Shown: positions 25,324-37,196, counted from the first letter of the stretch. The stretch is DNA of 64,000 nt from Marisa cornuarietis (GCA_004794655.1 SMMW01000504.1:434001-498000), one strand, 5' to 3'. The notes: generated from the letters alone by a model not told the origin. Numbers and translations are program-made.

Positions 25324-28300
25324 GCACACACACACACACACAATTAATACACATTCAGACCATTAAACTAACTTCATTCACACGCATTAGTTCTAATACA
25401 GCTGCTGCTAATATTATTACTAGTTTTATTTAATAGTAGTTTGTGTGATAATCTATCAAAGATTTTACATGAAAATTCTAATATGACTGTTTTAAACATA
25501 AGTATGGTTCTGAGGGGCCATAATAATGATTTTGCGTTTACAAGTTTCGTTCTCCCATTCATGAATGATATAACAATACTAAAAATGAAAAGAACTATGA
25601 GACAGGTAAAAATAACAACTAATAAATAATGAAATAGTTTACTGACTTACAAATACAATGTAATTTATATATTCTATTATATATATATATATATATGAGA
25701 CAGACGATCAGATAGACGGACTGACAGATATCTAGTCAAAGAAACCTAAACTGCAGAAAATGTATACAATTCTCTTTATTTTGTCCTCAGTCCTTTTGGC
25801 TTCCTTCAGAGCACGACATCCGCTCGCTTGCAAATGCTGTCCATCTGATGTGGCTGGGAAATGACATCAAACAGTACATCCAGTGCCTCGGAAATATAGC
25901 GGCAGCCATCACAGATCTCCACTCACACGGACTTGTCCTGTGTGACTTCTGCGCTGACACCATCTACATTGAAAAAGAACCCACTCATACAGGGCAGATA
26001 ACTAAAGTGAATTGAGAAGCAATTTTCATTAGCTATAATAAACTATAATTTAATATATATATATACATATATATATATGTGTGTTACTTTAACCGACATC
26101 TGTGTGTTCCAATTTCTAGCTAGTTTTGCATTATTAAAGTTGAGAATAAAAAGAAGACCCCTTAAGTATAATAGGATTTGACACAAACGTGTAGTCAAAG
26201 CGTTACTACATCATTAAAGTAAATGGTTGCAAAATATTTTCAGTTTGAAAACGTCAGTCATTATGAATTTGTCGTGAAGGTGTGGCTTGGGTCACTGGCG
26301 AACATACGCATCCTGCAGCCTGGTGTTGAAAAGGAGGATCAGCATATTAAAATTTCTCCTCCTAGAGACAGCGAACTCTGCAGAAGGTCTTTTTTGTCTT
26401 AAACTCTTTTCAGTGAACTTTTTTCTTAATATTTAACAAAGACTCCGTTAAAACTGATGTCTTATTCTCTAATTTAAATAGCAGAGTGCACAGTCCGACG
26501 TTTACATTTTCCTCAGATTTGCAGACATATATATACACACAACTTAATAAACATAAAAACCAACACACACATCCCTACGAAAACAAACGTAAAAAAGCTT
26601 AAACACGTCAAACAACAATAAGTCAGTGGCTCTTCTAATTGGATTTGTCTAAAGGGCGGCACCAGAAGTTCTAAAGGATGGCCTATACACCCAAGGCTCG
26701 GATGTGTTTTGTTTTGGCCGTCTGATGTTTTGGGTCATCAATACATTTTGTGAAACCAAAGCTGAAGATCCATTCACCCAGCCTGACTCGGAGGTAGAAA
26801 ATTAAAATTCTTTGGTGCTTTTAAGACTACGTAGAAGTTCCAACCAATGTCATTTTCTAGGTTCATATAAGCATACAAATCTTTAAAAAAACGTGAGCGC
26901 GAGGTACAAACTTGTGACATAATGTAAACAGAAATTTTTTTTATGCAATTTGTTTTTTCGCAAATTTGCCTTTAGAGTACAATCTTTTAGCTTTTCCAAC
27001 TAAGACTGTAAAAGTGCTTGTCTGTCTTCATTTCTACCAACAGTACTTCATTAATTAAACGTATTAGTGGCGATTAGGAGTTAAAGTTGTTTTGTTGTAC
27101 CCCTTTTTACGAATTGTGCGCAGATATACCATAAAATAGAAGACATTCCCTATTCGTCATTAAAAGAGAGACCTCAGGCTACTGCTGGTCACATTTACAG
27201 TCTGATCAAGTGGTGCTGTAATCCAGAAAAATGTGAGCGACCCTCAATTCACGTTGTCGAAAAGCATCTTACTTGGTGAGTGAATCATTGAAGTCATGCA
27301 CGTGTTTGTATCTTTGTATAAATGCATTTATGCAAATGCATATACCCGGGACACAATGTACGTGCTATTATGAGTGTATCCATACATTAACGGGTGTGTT
27401 TAATCGCTTATGCATTCATAGATACATGCACGTATACACGAGTGCTAATGAGTACATCATAAAGGTGTTTATATCTCTGTAGACATATAATTTTTTAATA
27501 CATTTAGTTTATGATGTTCCACTTATTTTTGTTCTATTGTGTTTGCTCAATTAAAATAATCATAAAGTCGGTTACTAAACAATTTATTTTGATGAAATAT
27601 CTTACAACAGTACGGAAGGGCAGCTTTTCACCGAAATTGGCCACGAAAATGCTGAAGGTGATGACATTGTTCAATATGAGGACAAAGACAAACATAGTTC
27701 AAACTCCAGTGGTTACGCCTCTTCTTACCGCACTATTACAGAGAGCGAGGACGGCTCAGCTGAATCAATATCTTCGATGACTTCGCCGCAACTGTTCCTT
27801 CCGCGCCTTTCTTCTGAACCTCCACCTTTGCCTTCTCGCCGCAGGGTGACTTCATCTCTTTCACCTCGTAGTTCTCAAGAAATGAATGCACACCTATCTC
27901 CAGAGTTCAGTCCGCCACCTTACCCACCACCTCGACTTAAGGAATCGACCACACCTTTTTCTTCGCCGCCAAGTCCTCCACCACGTCCGCCACGTCGAAC
28001 ATTATCCACAATACCTAGACGCAGTCTTTCACCTCGTCTGTCGACCCCACCTGGTATACCAACCACACGTCAATTATCTCAGACAGACCAATCTCCTCCG
28101 CCATTGCCACCCAGAAAAAAAGCTGTCTTTCAATCTAGTTCTCTCCCTTCTTTGCTTGAAAGGGCATTAGATGAACCATCGTCAGCTCATGCTCAACAAC
28201 TATCATCTAAAAATCTTGAAGCTCCATTGTCACCCAGCTCTCTACAGGCACTTTCAGTAACACCGTCATCAAGTGTTGTGGAAGACCCTGATTCCTCAAG

Positions 28301-31300
28301 TTGGCCAGGAACGCTTCCATCATGCAAAAACGAAAATCTAGAAAGAAAATGGTATAAATACTTTTTCATCTTTTCTCTAATTTGTATCCTAAAGATCCCG
28401 ACGAAACTAGTAAAAAAAATTATGAATAAGCATCTTTAGATATACTTTATTCTTCTAGCATTTTATATTGTTCTTTCAGTCTTAAAAGTAGCCAAGAGTA
28501 TCTACTGTTGATAGAAAATAAAATAATGATGCTTTGTACCGTCCCAGCATAGGCTAAAAAATGTATTTATATTCTTACCAACTAGGCTCAGCGAGACGGA
28601 AATTTCAGAGAATTCTTCTCGAAAAATTCGGAGAAAAACTAGAAGCAAATTAGACTCCATTAAAGAGTTCACCTACGATGTGGCCGATTCCACTTGTGAC
28701 ACCATACATGTTAAGGGTAAGATTTTGAAGACTATATTACTTAAAAAGTTTTTTGAAATTTTATTATCATTAACTTAAGTTATTGTGATACAAAAATACT
28801 AAAACATTTTTGCTCGACAAACACAGTGAGCTTTCTGTCGTAACGACTAATTGCAGTAATAATTGTTTTGTTACGGGACAAAAAAAGCGACACACTTTCA
28901 CAGTATTTGACATCGAAAAAGCACTATCTGAACTCTTATACATTTAGAAAGCAGTTAACATCATGATTTGCTTACAAAATGAGTGCATAACTTTTGTATC
29001 TGTAGCAATATATACCAGGCGTTTGTCATAAGCATAGTGGTAAATCACTCGCTTGACACATACAGTTGGTATTGCCCAACCCTGGATTGTCTAATCTCAG
29101 GAAACATTACCTGAAGATGACATGTTCTGTCACAGGGCGGGAGATTGTTCTCAGTACTAAAATTCCCTCTCCTTTTTATTACTTATTGCTCCTTAACGCA
29201 TACAATAACACTGGAAGAAGTATCAAATAAATCACGACTCAAACAAAAGGAAATTGGAATTAGACCGAAGCTTATTTATTCTAAAGCCTTTAAGACCGTT
29301 TATTAAAAATGGTTTATGCAAGTCTTTAAAATATTACAAGTAATTATTCCGTCATACTTAGATATCGCAGAAAGGTCTGGTGCAACTTTGAAGATGCAAA
29401 CATCTTTTGATCCGGGCATGAAGTCTTTGGTGCTCCGAGGAACACGTGGTCAAATTCAAGAAGCTCTCCGAATAATTACCATTCGTAAAGGAAAAAAGGT
29501 AAGGTAACTGTGTGCGTCTCTCTATTGCTCTGTCTCTGTGCATATATGTATATATCTGTGTCTGTGTGTGTGCGTGTGTGTGTGCGTGCGTGTGCGCGTG
29601 CACAGTTTTTGCGATTCTATGTTATAGTTCTTATCAGATTAATGTAAGCCTATAAAAAAGAGACACAGTATAACAAATACCCTTTACTATTAGAAAGAAA
29701 CTCATGGTCAAAATAACTGGAATAGATTTTAGAACCTGTTGAAGATAATTTCAATCACACAGCAAATGAATATCTAAAATATGATTAATAAGAAACCCAT
29801 TTGATGCACCTATGTAGATGATGTAAATGAACAGAAAGATAAAAATCAAATAGTAGCTTCATAAGAGGCGAAAATTCTTCATGACAATATATCTGATAAC
29901 ATTAATTGCAAGCGCTCGCTTTTCCCTAGTAATCCTACATTTTGCCTTAAAAATACAGACCGATATATTAAAAGTTGAAAATATAAATCTACCTTTAAAA
30001 ACAGTTATCGTTCCTAACTAAAAGTAATCATTTCCCTAATAAGCATAAAGTAGCACCTAAAAAAATATACATCTTCATAATTTAAGCCACTATCAAAACA
30101 TGTAATTCGTGTTTTTATAGGCTATTTAGAGTTAGATTTGGAAACTATGGATTAAAGAATGCAGTTACATTATGAAATTATGTAACTTATGTGTTGCCAC
30201 GTTTTTGTCTTGTTCTTCTATGATCAAAATAAAGAGAGTGGTTAATGATGGTCCCATGTTTACATTATTTTTCTCTAATGTTTTGCTGATATGCAGAGGA
30301 CAAGTATAGTTACTGTGATTGTTCAGGTTTTTCTTAAATATGCGTGTATGTGTATGTATGTATTTATAAATGCGTGGGAGGAGTGCGCTCCCATATTTGA
30401 GAGGGCTAATGACTTTTTAAGGGAATGAATTTCTTACAAAACCTTTTCATAAGACAGATTGAACTAGAAAAGCTCAGTGATAGCAAACTCTGTTATAAGA
30501 AGCATCTCTATTGATGGTTACATTTTTTAAATACTTGTTTTATAATTAATATACTCATTAGTTCATTTAAACAAAGGATATCTTCATTTCACAGGAGGAG
30601 ATAATCAACACGACGAAAGCATTTTGGGTCGAATGGGTTGAAAAAGCGTTTCCTGACCTTGAAAAACGTACCTACTTCGTCCCACCAATTTGGATGGCAC
30701 GAGTGCCGATGGTCAAGAAAACGTTTGCAGGCCTTGAGATGTTTATGCTTGTACAAGGAAATACTCAAGACAACGCAGTAGCACAAGATCTCAAACAAGC
30801 TTGTATACAGAGGAGTGACGTTCTCGACGATGATGCTTTTCAGCGCGTGCTCTTTACTCTCAAGACATTCTCAAAAGTTTATCAAGAAATCTTTATGTGT
30901 CTGAGTCAGCTTCCTTTTGGGTCGTATCTGGGAAATCCGAGGTTTTTCCCGGCTACTGCTCATCTTCCCCTGCCGAATAATCTGCCTGAGACATGGCCCA
31001 TAAGCTGGAGACAAGGTGACTTTGACGTGCTCCTCATTCACAAACAATATGGTTTTGTTGTATGCGAAGTAAAAGCAATGGCTTACAATACTGAAACATC
31101 AAAAGAAGACCGAGGCAAACAAATAACTAAAACACTAAACAACGCCAGAGTGCAGTTAGACAAAGCGGAAGCCATGTTGTCACACCTGGTGTCAGATGTC
31201 ATTGCCAACATGCGCATAACCAAGACAATCATTTGTCCAAACCTTACGTCACGTGAGATACAAGAAATCATAAATGATAACCAACAACTGCAGCAGGTTA

Positions 31301-34300
31301 GTAAGGATGTTACTCGGCAAAATGTGTCAAATGTGCGAGACTCAAATATTTAATGTATTTTATAGTCAAGGAGATAAAACGGGTGTGGAAACAATGGGTA
31401 GCTAGGAATCATAGGGTTCATTGTGTATTGGAATCTATGAGCCATTAGCATGGACTAATGCAGCTTCTGCCTTTCTCAATTTTTATTTCATTCCTTTTAT
31501 TTTCTTTTCGGCAGCAGAGACATTAGTGAAGCACATTGAAAAACAGCTTATACGCCTTGAATATTCAAAGGACATAATTTGAAATTGTACCTAAAATGGT
31601 TTTCTTTGCTGTTTTCACTGTTTTAAAATGATATATGTGAAGAACTTAAATCATTTTGTTGCTTTATAGGATTTGTTTCAGTGTTTTAAATTGAAGAAAT
31701 CTGCTGATGTCGCCGGTATGATTATTTGTTCCGATCATCTGTCTGACCTTGAACCGTGGAGAAGCGTAACAGCTGAAAAGGTCAAGAAGTTGTCTGAATG
31801 GTGGAAAGCCTTTGTAGCTGAGCCAGGATATGATACTCGTATGAACACCTCTCCTGACGTGTACAAAAATGTAATAGCCAGGTAAGCAATATTAGGACTA
31901 AACTGTGTCATATTTGGCGTCAAATGATTGTTGCTATTTTATTACTTAATCATGACTGCATCAGTGCTGAATTAATAATGAGTAACAAAGAGAATTAAAT
32001 GTGTGCTTATAAAATCAAGCGTATTTAAAAATTTACAGATTAAAATAATATTGTAAATATTTGATAAACCACTTTGCAAATGATTTGTAACAAAATGTTT
32101 GTTGTCATAAATGTTTTAAACCTGGCTAAGTAAAGATTGTTTACAAGCGAGCTACACGTTTACTTTAAAGTCAATTACATGAAAGTGTAAAATAAAACTT
32201 TTTTTTTAAATGGTTGCTAATAGGTTCTGTGGACCAGCCTCTACAGTAACAGTACCGTGTATAACCGAACCCCGTGTGTCCATCAAGACATTGGGCCAGG
32301 CGGTGTCACATGTCGGGGATTGTTACACTGCTCATATCACACTGTTTCCCGAGCAAATTGAGTTGCTGAACAGAGTTCCCCCTAGAGTTTTTATTGCTGG
32401 TCCCCCCGGTACGGGAAAAACTACTGTACTGCTCCTGATGGCCGCAGAATGGCTACGGCATGGCAACGATGTCTACGTCTTGAGTACGTGGGATGCAAGC
32501 CTAGCAGCAACATTCATGTTGTACCGCCTACTGCAGGAAATACTTAAGAAACACCTAGTAAACGTGCCCACACCTGGACAGATATTCATAAAAATATTAA
32601 AGGGTAAGGACGACCACATTTTAGTCCTGGACGACCTCACGCAGGTGGCAAGCAAAGGATGTGTGTATATCATCGCCGATGAAGTTGGACCTGACCACGG
32701 GTAAGTGAACAGTGTTATGCCTTGATAAACAGAAAGTGAAAGTTTTAATCTGACTCTGTCTTAATTACACCCAGGTACGTTACAAAACACTACGCGTGGA
32801 CGATTTTCAACATCTGAAGAAGAAGAATTCGGGAATACCACAACGCTTACTTACATTTTGTCGAATGAATAATAGATTGGTTAAATCTACTCAGTACATT
32901 GGTCAAATAATTTAATAGTTGAATCGTTAAATAGCTATCATATAGCACAATAACGGTTGATCTCCATTTAAGCAAACTAAGAAGAATGCTAAAAGGAAAC
33001 AGCGTTCTTAACAGCACTTCAAGTAATAATATACACGAAAAAAAAAACAAATAAATAACACGTGACTAGAATCACTGTTGTCGTAGTAAAGAGCAATCCC
33101 TCTATGGTTTTATCGCCATCACAGTGGTTATGATAATCATTTGCATGTCTCTTAATGTCAGTGTCCGCAAAAAACACATTTATTTCATTATATACTTTGA
33201 AAGTATCCAATTGTTCAAAACAGGTCTTTGGCACATCAGATCTTCAAACATAAACAGTGTTTAGTTGTATGGCTAATTAAAGAAAGTTGACTAGATACAC
33301 ACAAATGCCGGCACTCAAACTCGTATTAAAACAATGGAGATTGTAGCCTGTGAATTTGTATTTGCTGTATCACATTTTTGTTGCAGGCCTGAGTCTCATA
33401 TCTTCCTAGAATTCTGCACTCAGTTGACAGATCGTTTTCGAAATCAAAATGCGGTTCTTAATCTGTGGGCTGCAAGCTGCTTCCATAAACAGGCTCTCGC
33501 ACAGCAAGACCACAAGGTAGGATGGGAACTGCAATCTTTTACCAGACCACTTCGCTCTCCACCATCCGTAATCCAGGAAATCAAGAAGGCGGTAGAGATC
33601 AAGAACCAAACTGTTCAGGAATACACTGAGCGCGGTGTGCCCAATTTTACAGATGGTCCAGCTGTACACTGGATAATTCATCACAGTCAAACACATTCCT
33701 GTCAAAATGTTGAGGACTGTAACATTTGTGGGAAAGTGGTGGCAAAGTTCCTACATAATGAACTCCTTCTGGGCGTCTCTTCCACTTGTAAGTAGTGTTA
33801 TATTTATTTTATACGATTTATAAAAAAATACGAGTTGTGATAAGCAGTGGACATTTTAGTACAATAGTTGTTTTGGATAAGGAGACAACTACAGACAAAA
33901 ACACAAAATAGACGTTGAAGGCTTGAATCTTAATTGAGATAATTAAAATAATGAGATGTCTTCAGCGCGATGGTCTTTGCATTATGTTGATGATTTGCAT
34001 AGCATTTTTGACATTATAATGGGTTTTCTGTGTACCATTATGAAGTAACTAAAAGTTCTTCCCAATTAAGAAGCTTTACGGGTACATGTCGACGACTTTT
34101 TAAAATTTTATATTATATTTTACTTTTTCTATGGTTTCATTTGCTACTCACAAAAAGTCAAGATCGAGGCGAGTAGTAGTTTTTGAATACAACAGATTAT
34201 ATAAAGCATGTAATGAGCTAAATCGGTGTGAAATGAACAAAAAATCAAAAAGTGTTGCGGTATTTCATGACTCATTCTGCCCTGCAGACAGAAAGTATGA

Positions 34301-35990
34301 CAGTCCGTGTTGTCTTACACAGCAAAAGACAAAGACATGTCGGATGGCTTCCCTTTACTTTATGCTTGCTCTAATACTACAATTGTACATCTCTTCTTGA
34401 TCCTTTTTTCTTTTTCTAAAAATAAAAACAAATCAAATACACAGTTGAGTAACTAAACCAGGAATACAATAAAATATTTAACTAAAAGATTTTACTAAAT
34501 CAGTTGCAGATTCAGATCGCAGTAATGCACAATATCTACCCTGGAGTAAAAAACAAATTACTAAAGCACAGGCTCATTTCCTCGGGTAAACAACATTGTA
34601 TCTTCAAATTAAGCGCTTAGGCTCGACCACAGACACGTATATTCAGTTCACCAGTAGCTCAAACGTTAAAGGACTCTGATCATCCTGGAACATGTAGAAA
34701 AACTTTTCATCCAAAATTTAAGTTAGAAACGTAAAAGAAAAAGTCTAATTTCCAGCAAAAGGTTTTTACTACGCATACAGTTATAACAGAAAGTTATATT
34801 GGCACGGACTGTTTAAATTCCTTTCTCGTGACGCACTACATACGTTTATCTGGTTTGACTGTCAGATTTTTTTTCAGCGTTTACTAAAAATTTAGCACGT
34901 GTCACATGCACAACATTTAATATTTCAGGAAGAGATGAAATTCTGACTACACAATCAGTACTAACTTTTACACAAATAGTCCATTCCTAAAAAACTGTAC
35001 TTGAATGACCACTTTCTTGCTTTGCTATGACTGCTATTATTTGACAGTGTCTCACAATGTTTTAAACTAGTAAAGGGAACAGAAGAACGAAAGTGTACCG
35101 AAGAAGCAAATCTGTCACCGCTCAAAGTGTGCATTATACATCTGCAGGCCATGGATAGTCTGAAAAATTGTATAGCAGGAAAAACGTATTTTGGGGGGAT
35201 AAAAACTGAACTAAGACAAATGTTCAAAAGACAATATTTGACTGTTTTCAATTGCATTGATAGTTACTGTGACGTTTGGATTCTGGGATGCCTGAACAAA
35301 TCTTGGAATGGAACTGGCATACAAATGAAAATTTTCACAAACTTTACTGATGAAATTCAAAGAAGTCCAAGATGAGCTGTAATACTTTCTGTGGCTGGTT
35401 TCTTTGAGTCTAACTAGCTTTTAATTAGTAAAATAACCTTTTTTCCTCTCAATCTTAGACATTTATGTATAGTATGTTAGTGAATCACACAGCAAATACA
35501 TAATGATTTATAAATTCGTTTTAAATTAAATGACTTTAATTGCTTACTATCATTGATTATTATTTATCATTTGTTACCATTTATCATTTTCATTCATTGT
35601 TTACTTTTTTTCAAAATGTTTGCAGCAGATACTATGACGTCTGGAACATTTCATTCCTTCAGCGCCAGCAGGACAGCAGAAAGCCTAAAGTACAGGGACG
35701 TGTTCATTTTGTCTTTGCTCGAGCTTCGTGAAGATGCCCCAATACTGAGGGCGCTGTCAAACGCTAACATTCCAGTGCGAGTAATGAGTGCCCGGGACAT
35801 CGAGGACGTCGCTACAGCCGAAAGTGATGTCGTGTGGGCGGCCAGACAACATTTGGTTCGGGGTTTGGAGAGGAAAGTTGTTGTTTGTTTAGTGAACGAA
35901 ACTGACGAGAAGAACCCGTACGCTTTCACCCGTCTTTTTGCTATGTCCAGATGTTCTTCACAGCTAGTAGTCGTGTGCCCACCCTCTTGA
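14321..35990 (+). CDS. NERD-1: TIR-like / tandem pseudokinase / KH-like / NERD nuclease / SF1 helicase fusion
   Basis: The start is ATG 14321 (AACAGGATGGCC, strong context; exon from 14312) and the stop is TGA 35988-35990. The 25 coding exons end at 14560, 16309, 17153, 17567, 18404, 19342, 19777, 21222, 21733, 22682, 23235, 23634, 24387, 26006, 26386, 26793, 27275, 28351, 28716, 29498, 31296, 31881, 32700, 33787 and 35990. They total 6738 nt, or 2245 residues, and every junction phase agrees. Domain order: TIR-like (1-165), helical (166-530), pseudokinase 1 (about 545-830), pseudokinase 2 (about 900-1190), Pro-rich (1191-1437), KH-like (1440-1527), NERD (1528-1761), linker (1762-1831), SF1 helicase (1832-2245). 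Weakest joins are exon 10 (22504-22682, unusual acceptor) and exon 15 (donor GTCTTT). The gene could be two transcription units, but the phases favour one. A cytoplasmic or nuclear signalling nuclease-helicase is inferred. Confidence 0.75.
16507..18404 (+). CDS. NERD-1 exons 3-5: helical region of unknown function
   Basis: Exons 16507-17153, 17414-17567 and 18221-18404 give about 330 residues. The region is leucine-rich and helix-prone (ALRYVQLLVLLNREQ, VSVIVTYLMALVSYIM, PQLLRQLTTLFFHH). It resembles an ARM/HEAT-type or death-fold-like helical scaffold, but no repeat period is convincing. It bridges the TIR-like and first kinase-like domains. Confidence 0.6.
18932..21733 (+). CDS. NERD-1 exons 6-9: pseudokinase 1
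   Basis: Exons are 18932-19342, 19611-19777, 21047-21222 and 21574-21733. The tyrosine-kinase-like fold is clear: FNELRLLKDLQHPHVVQLQ (alpha-C and beta-4), IEGVRYLHSNNIVHR (E helix), RWSAPESL (APE) and YEILTHGRLPYAD (helix F to G). Catalytic residues are gone. The beta-3 segment RVLMHVL has no lysine. HRD is HRH (His at residue 687), and DFG is SGL (Ser at 704). It should be catalytically dead and act as an allosteric or docking module. Confidence 0.85.
19860..20350. other. unexplained intron sequence, possible old repeat
   Basis: This part of the intron between exons 7 and 8 is less AT-rich than its surroundings, and one frame is open for 96 codons (19956-20246). The translation matches no family I know and lacks splice context. 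It may be a decayed transposon. Confidence 0.3.
22504..22682 (+). CDS. NERD-1 exon 10: linker between the two pseudokinases
   Basis: Sixty codons link the C-lobe of pseudokinase 1 to the N-lobe of pseudokinase 2. An in-phase join needs the acceptor GCAGAG|AA; the more obvious GCAG|AG gives a stop. The donor GTCATT is weak. The translation (KEYNYDELVYATFLF) looks protein-like. This is one of the least certain exons of the gene. Confidence 0.5.
22985..23020. repeat. (CA)n microsatellite
   Basis: A pure CA run of about 18 units in a NERD-1 intron, flanked by CT-rich sequence. Confidence 0.95.
23193..27275 (+). CDS. NERD-1 exons 11-17: pseudokinase 2
   Basis: Exons are 23193-23235, 23567-23634, 24247-24387, 25791-26006, 26244-26386, 26655-26793 and 27124-27275. 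Kinase landmarks, in order, are a glycine-rich turn GASGGLYGN, beta-3 NVVLKIV (lysine kept), IAAAITDLHSHGLVLCDF (HRD is LCD, aspartate kept), VWLG in place of DFG, AAPEVL (APE kept), and SDVFCFGRLMFWVI (helix F). The asparagine after the catalytic loop and the DFG aspartate are missing, so activity is unlikely. Nucleotide binding through the lysine is possible. Confidence 0.8.
25291..25342. repeat. (CA)n microsatellite
   Basis: About 26 CA units with two CG interruptions, in the intron between NERD-1 exons 13 and 14. Confidence 0.95.
27611..28351 (+). CDS. NERD-1 exon 18: proline-rich linker
   Basis: One exon of 741 nt encodes residues 1191-1437. After a short acidic, Ser-rich start (SSNSSGYASSYRT), it is rich in Pro, Ser and Arg. 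It has several SH3-ligand-like cores (PPPLPSRR, PPPRPPRR, PPPLPPRKK). It is probably disordered and could recruit SH3 or WW proteins. No matching exon was found in NERD-2 or, within the window, in NERD-3. Confidence 0.85.
28586..29498 (+). CDS. NERD-1 exons 19-20: degenerate KH-like segment
   Basis: Exons 28586-28716 and 29362-29498 encode KEFTYDVADS..HVKG followed by ERSGATLKM and a typical KH ending (SLVLRGTRGQIQEALRIIT). The GxxG nucleic-acid loop is shortened or absent. The 137-nt second exon has the same length and phase in NERD-2, and a partial match closes the window in NERD-3. A nucleic-acid-binding or docking role is inferred. Confidence 0.6.
29024..29180 (+). repeat. SINE-like tRNA-derived element
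   Basis: A head with ATAAGCATAGTGGTAAATC (A-box-like) is followed by a body ending in CTCAGTACTAAAATTCC. It lies in the NERD-1 intron before the KH exon. It is not a foldable tRNA. Confidence 0.4.
29560..29602. repeat. (GT)n-rich microsatellite
   Basis: GT/GC alternating run, imperfect, just after NERD-1 exon 20. Confidence 0.85.
30595..31296 (+). CDS. NERD-1 exon 21: NERD nuclease domain
   Basis: A single 702-nt exon encodes residues 1528-1761. The core WRQGDFDVLLIH...YGFVVCEVKAM is the D...ExK signature of the NERD family (PD-(D/E)xK fold). Asp1669 or Asp1671, Glu1685 and Lys1687 are the expected catalytic residues. Flanking conserved pieces are RTYFVPP, FMCLSQLPFGSYLG, TAHLPLPNNLP and DKAEAMLSHL. 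NERD domains in bacteria often accompany UvrD-type helicases, as here. Confidence 0.85.
32224..35990 (+). CDS. NERD-1 exons 23-25: UvrD/Rep-like SF1 helicase
   Basis: Exon 32224-32700 carries a Q motif (LFPEQIELL), Walker A GPPGTGKTT (Lys at about 1897), motif Ia (VYVLSTWD) and Walker B (YIIADEVGPD). Exon 33387-33787 has motif IV (RPLRSPPSVIQEI) and a VEDCNICG cysteine pair. Exon 35626-35990 has motif V (RGLERKVVV) and motif VI (FAMSRCSSQLVVV, arginine kept), then a stop. All SF1 motifs look intact, so ATPase activity is plausible. Exon 22 (31670-31881) is a spacer unique to this family. Confidence 0.85.
33788..35625. other. last intron of NERD-1
   Basis: 1.8 kb of AT-rich sequence between the motif IV exon and the last exon. 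Open frames here (for example 34131-34400, plus) have stop-flanked, intron-like composition and no recognisable domain. Confidence 0.6.
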
Positions 35991-36629
35991 TATAATGCAA
36001 TCTTTTGGAGGTCAGAAAAATGTCGAAACATTGGTGACTGTCAATCACAATAGTTTTTATGAGGCGTTCCAGTAAAAGAGCGGTTAAGCTGAGTACACAA
36101 TGTCTTGGGTTCGCCTTTCCTTCTCTGTGGATGGATCCTGCTCGCAATGCCACTTGCTTGAATATACTTTTAGTTACTGGCTCGGCGAAAAACAAAATTT
36201 TTGTTCTTCCACCTCATTTGTGGATACTAGCATTGGTGAAGATTTTAGAAGCAAAAACGAGTTTGAAGCAGGCTTGAATGAATGGAATGAATGCTTGATC
36301 GCTTAATACAAACATTGCTTGGATTCTCTTCTTAGTTTAGTTTTGCGTTTGTTATTTCTTTGCTTTTAATTTTTTGACAGTGTACTGTGCATGCAACTTC
36401 TATAGTTATGGTCAGATGTAGTTTACAGAAAAAATATTATCATATTGTTGACATTACCTTCATTATCATTGTCGTTTTTATTTTCATTGTAGTCATTGTA
36501 CTTTATTTTCATTGTATTTTGTTTATGTCATTAACAAATTACTTTTCAACCGTCACCTCCATGCTTAGAGTTAACATTAATTTCAGAGACTAAAGATATG
36601 TGTGTGTACATATAATCAACTTGTTATGA

Positions 36630-36812
36630 AGCAAGCTTCTAATGGCCTAGTGACAGCATAAGCCTTTCCTGTTTCGTCAATCACTGGCTGGTGGTAGTGG
36701 TGGGAGGTTGGCAGCAGTGTTTTAGAGCTACAGAAACAAGCGAGACTCAAGCTAGTGACCTTCTGGTTATGGGCAAGTGCATTAAGTATCAGGCTACGAA
36801 GTCTTTCCATTA
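36630..36812 (-). repeat. tRNA-derived SINE, family 3
   Basis: The minus strand has TAGCCTGATACTTAATGC (A-box-like), then AGAAGGTCACTAGCTTGAGTCTCG (B-box region), followed by a non-tRNA body. It is typical of tRNA-derived SINEs. Confidence 0.55.
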
Positions 36813-37196
36813 AACTTTTAAAACTGAAAAATGTTATACTACATTTTTTTGTTCCTTTAATTTTGGGCAGATAAAACGAGTATTATTGTTATCGCTCACC
36901 TACTTGTCCACCCATTCCGTCCTTTACTTACTCAGGGACCTTATAAGCATATATTTTTAGTGCTGTTCATTTTGGTAATATCACACCTATACTCGTGCAA
37001 TGGCTACCATATATCAGTTCACAAGGGCATTATAAACACATTTATAAAATTTGCATGAATCATATCTAAGAATTCATCATTAAAGTAACCAACAAAGTGA
37101 TCTCACTTTTCAAGATATTAATACTCCTGAAGCAGGTTTTGAAAGGCAGCTATTAATGTTCATAAGTGATGTTTGTATATAATGCAAGTTTTTCCT

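Noticed and set aside
34131..35375. Open frames in the last NERD-1 intron
   Set aside because: No domain, no matching exon in NERD-2 or NERD-3, and exons 24 and 25 join in phase without them.
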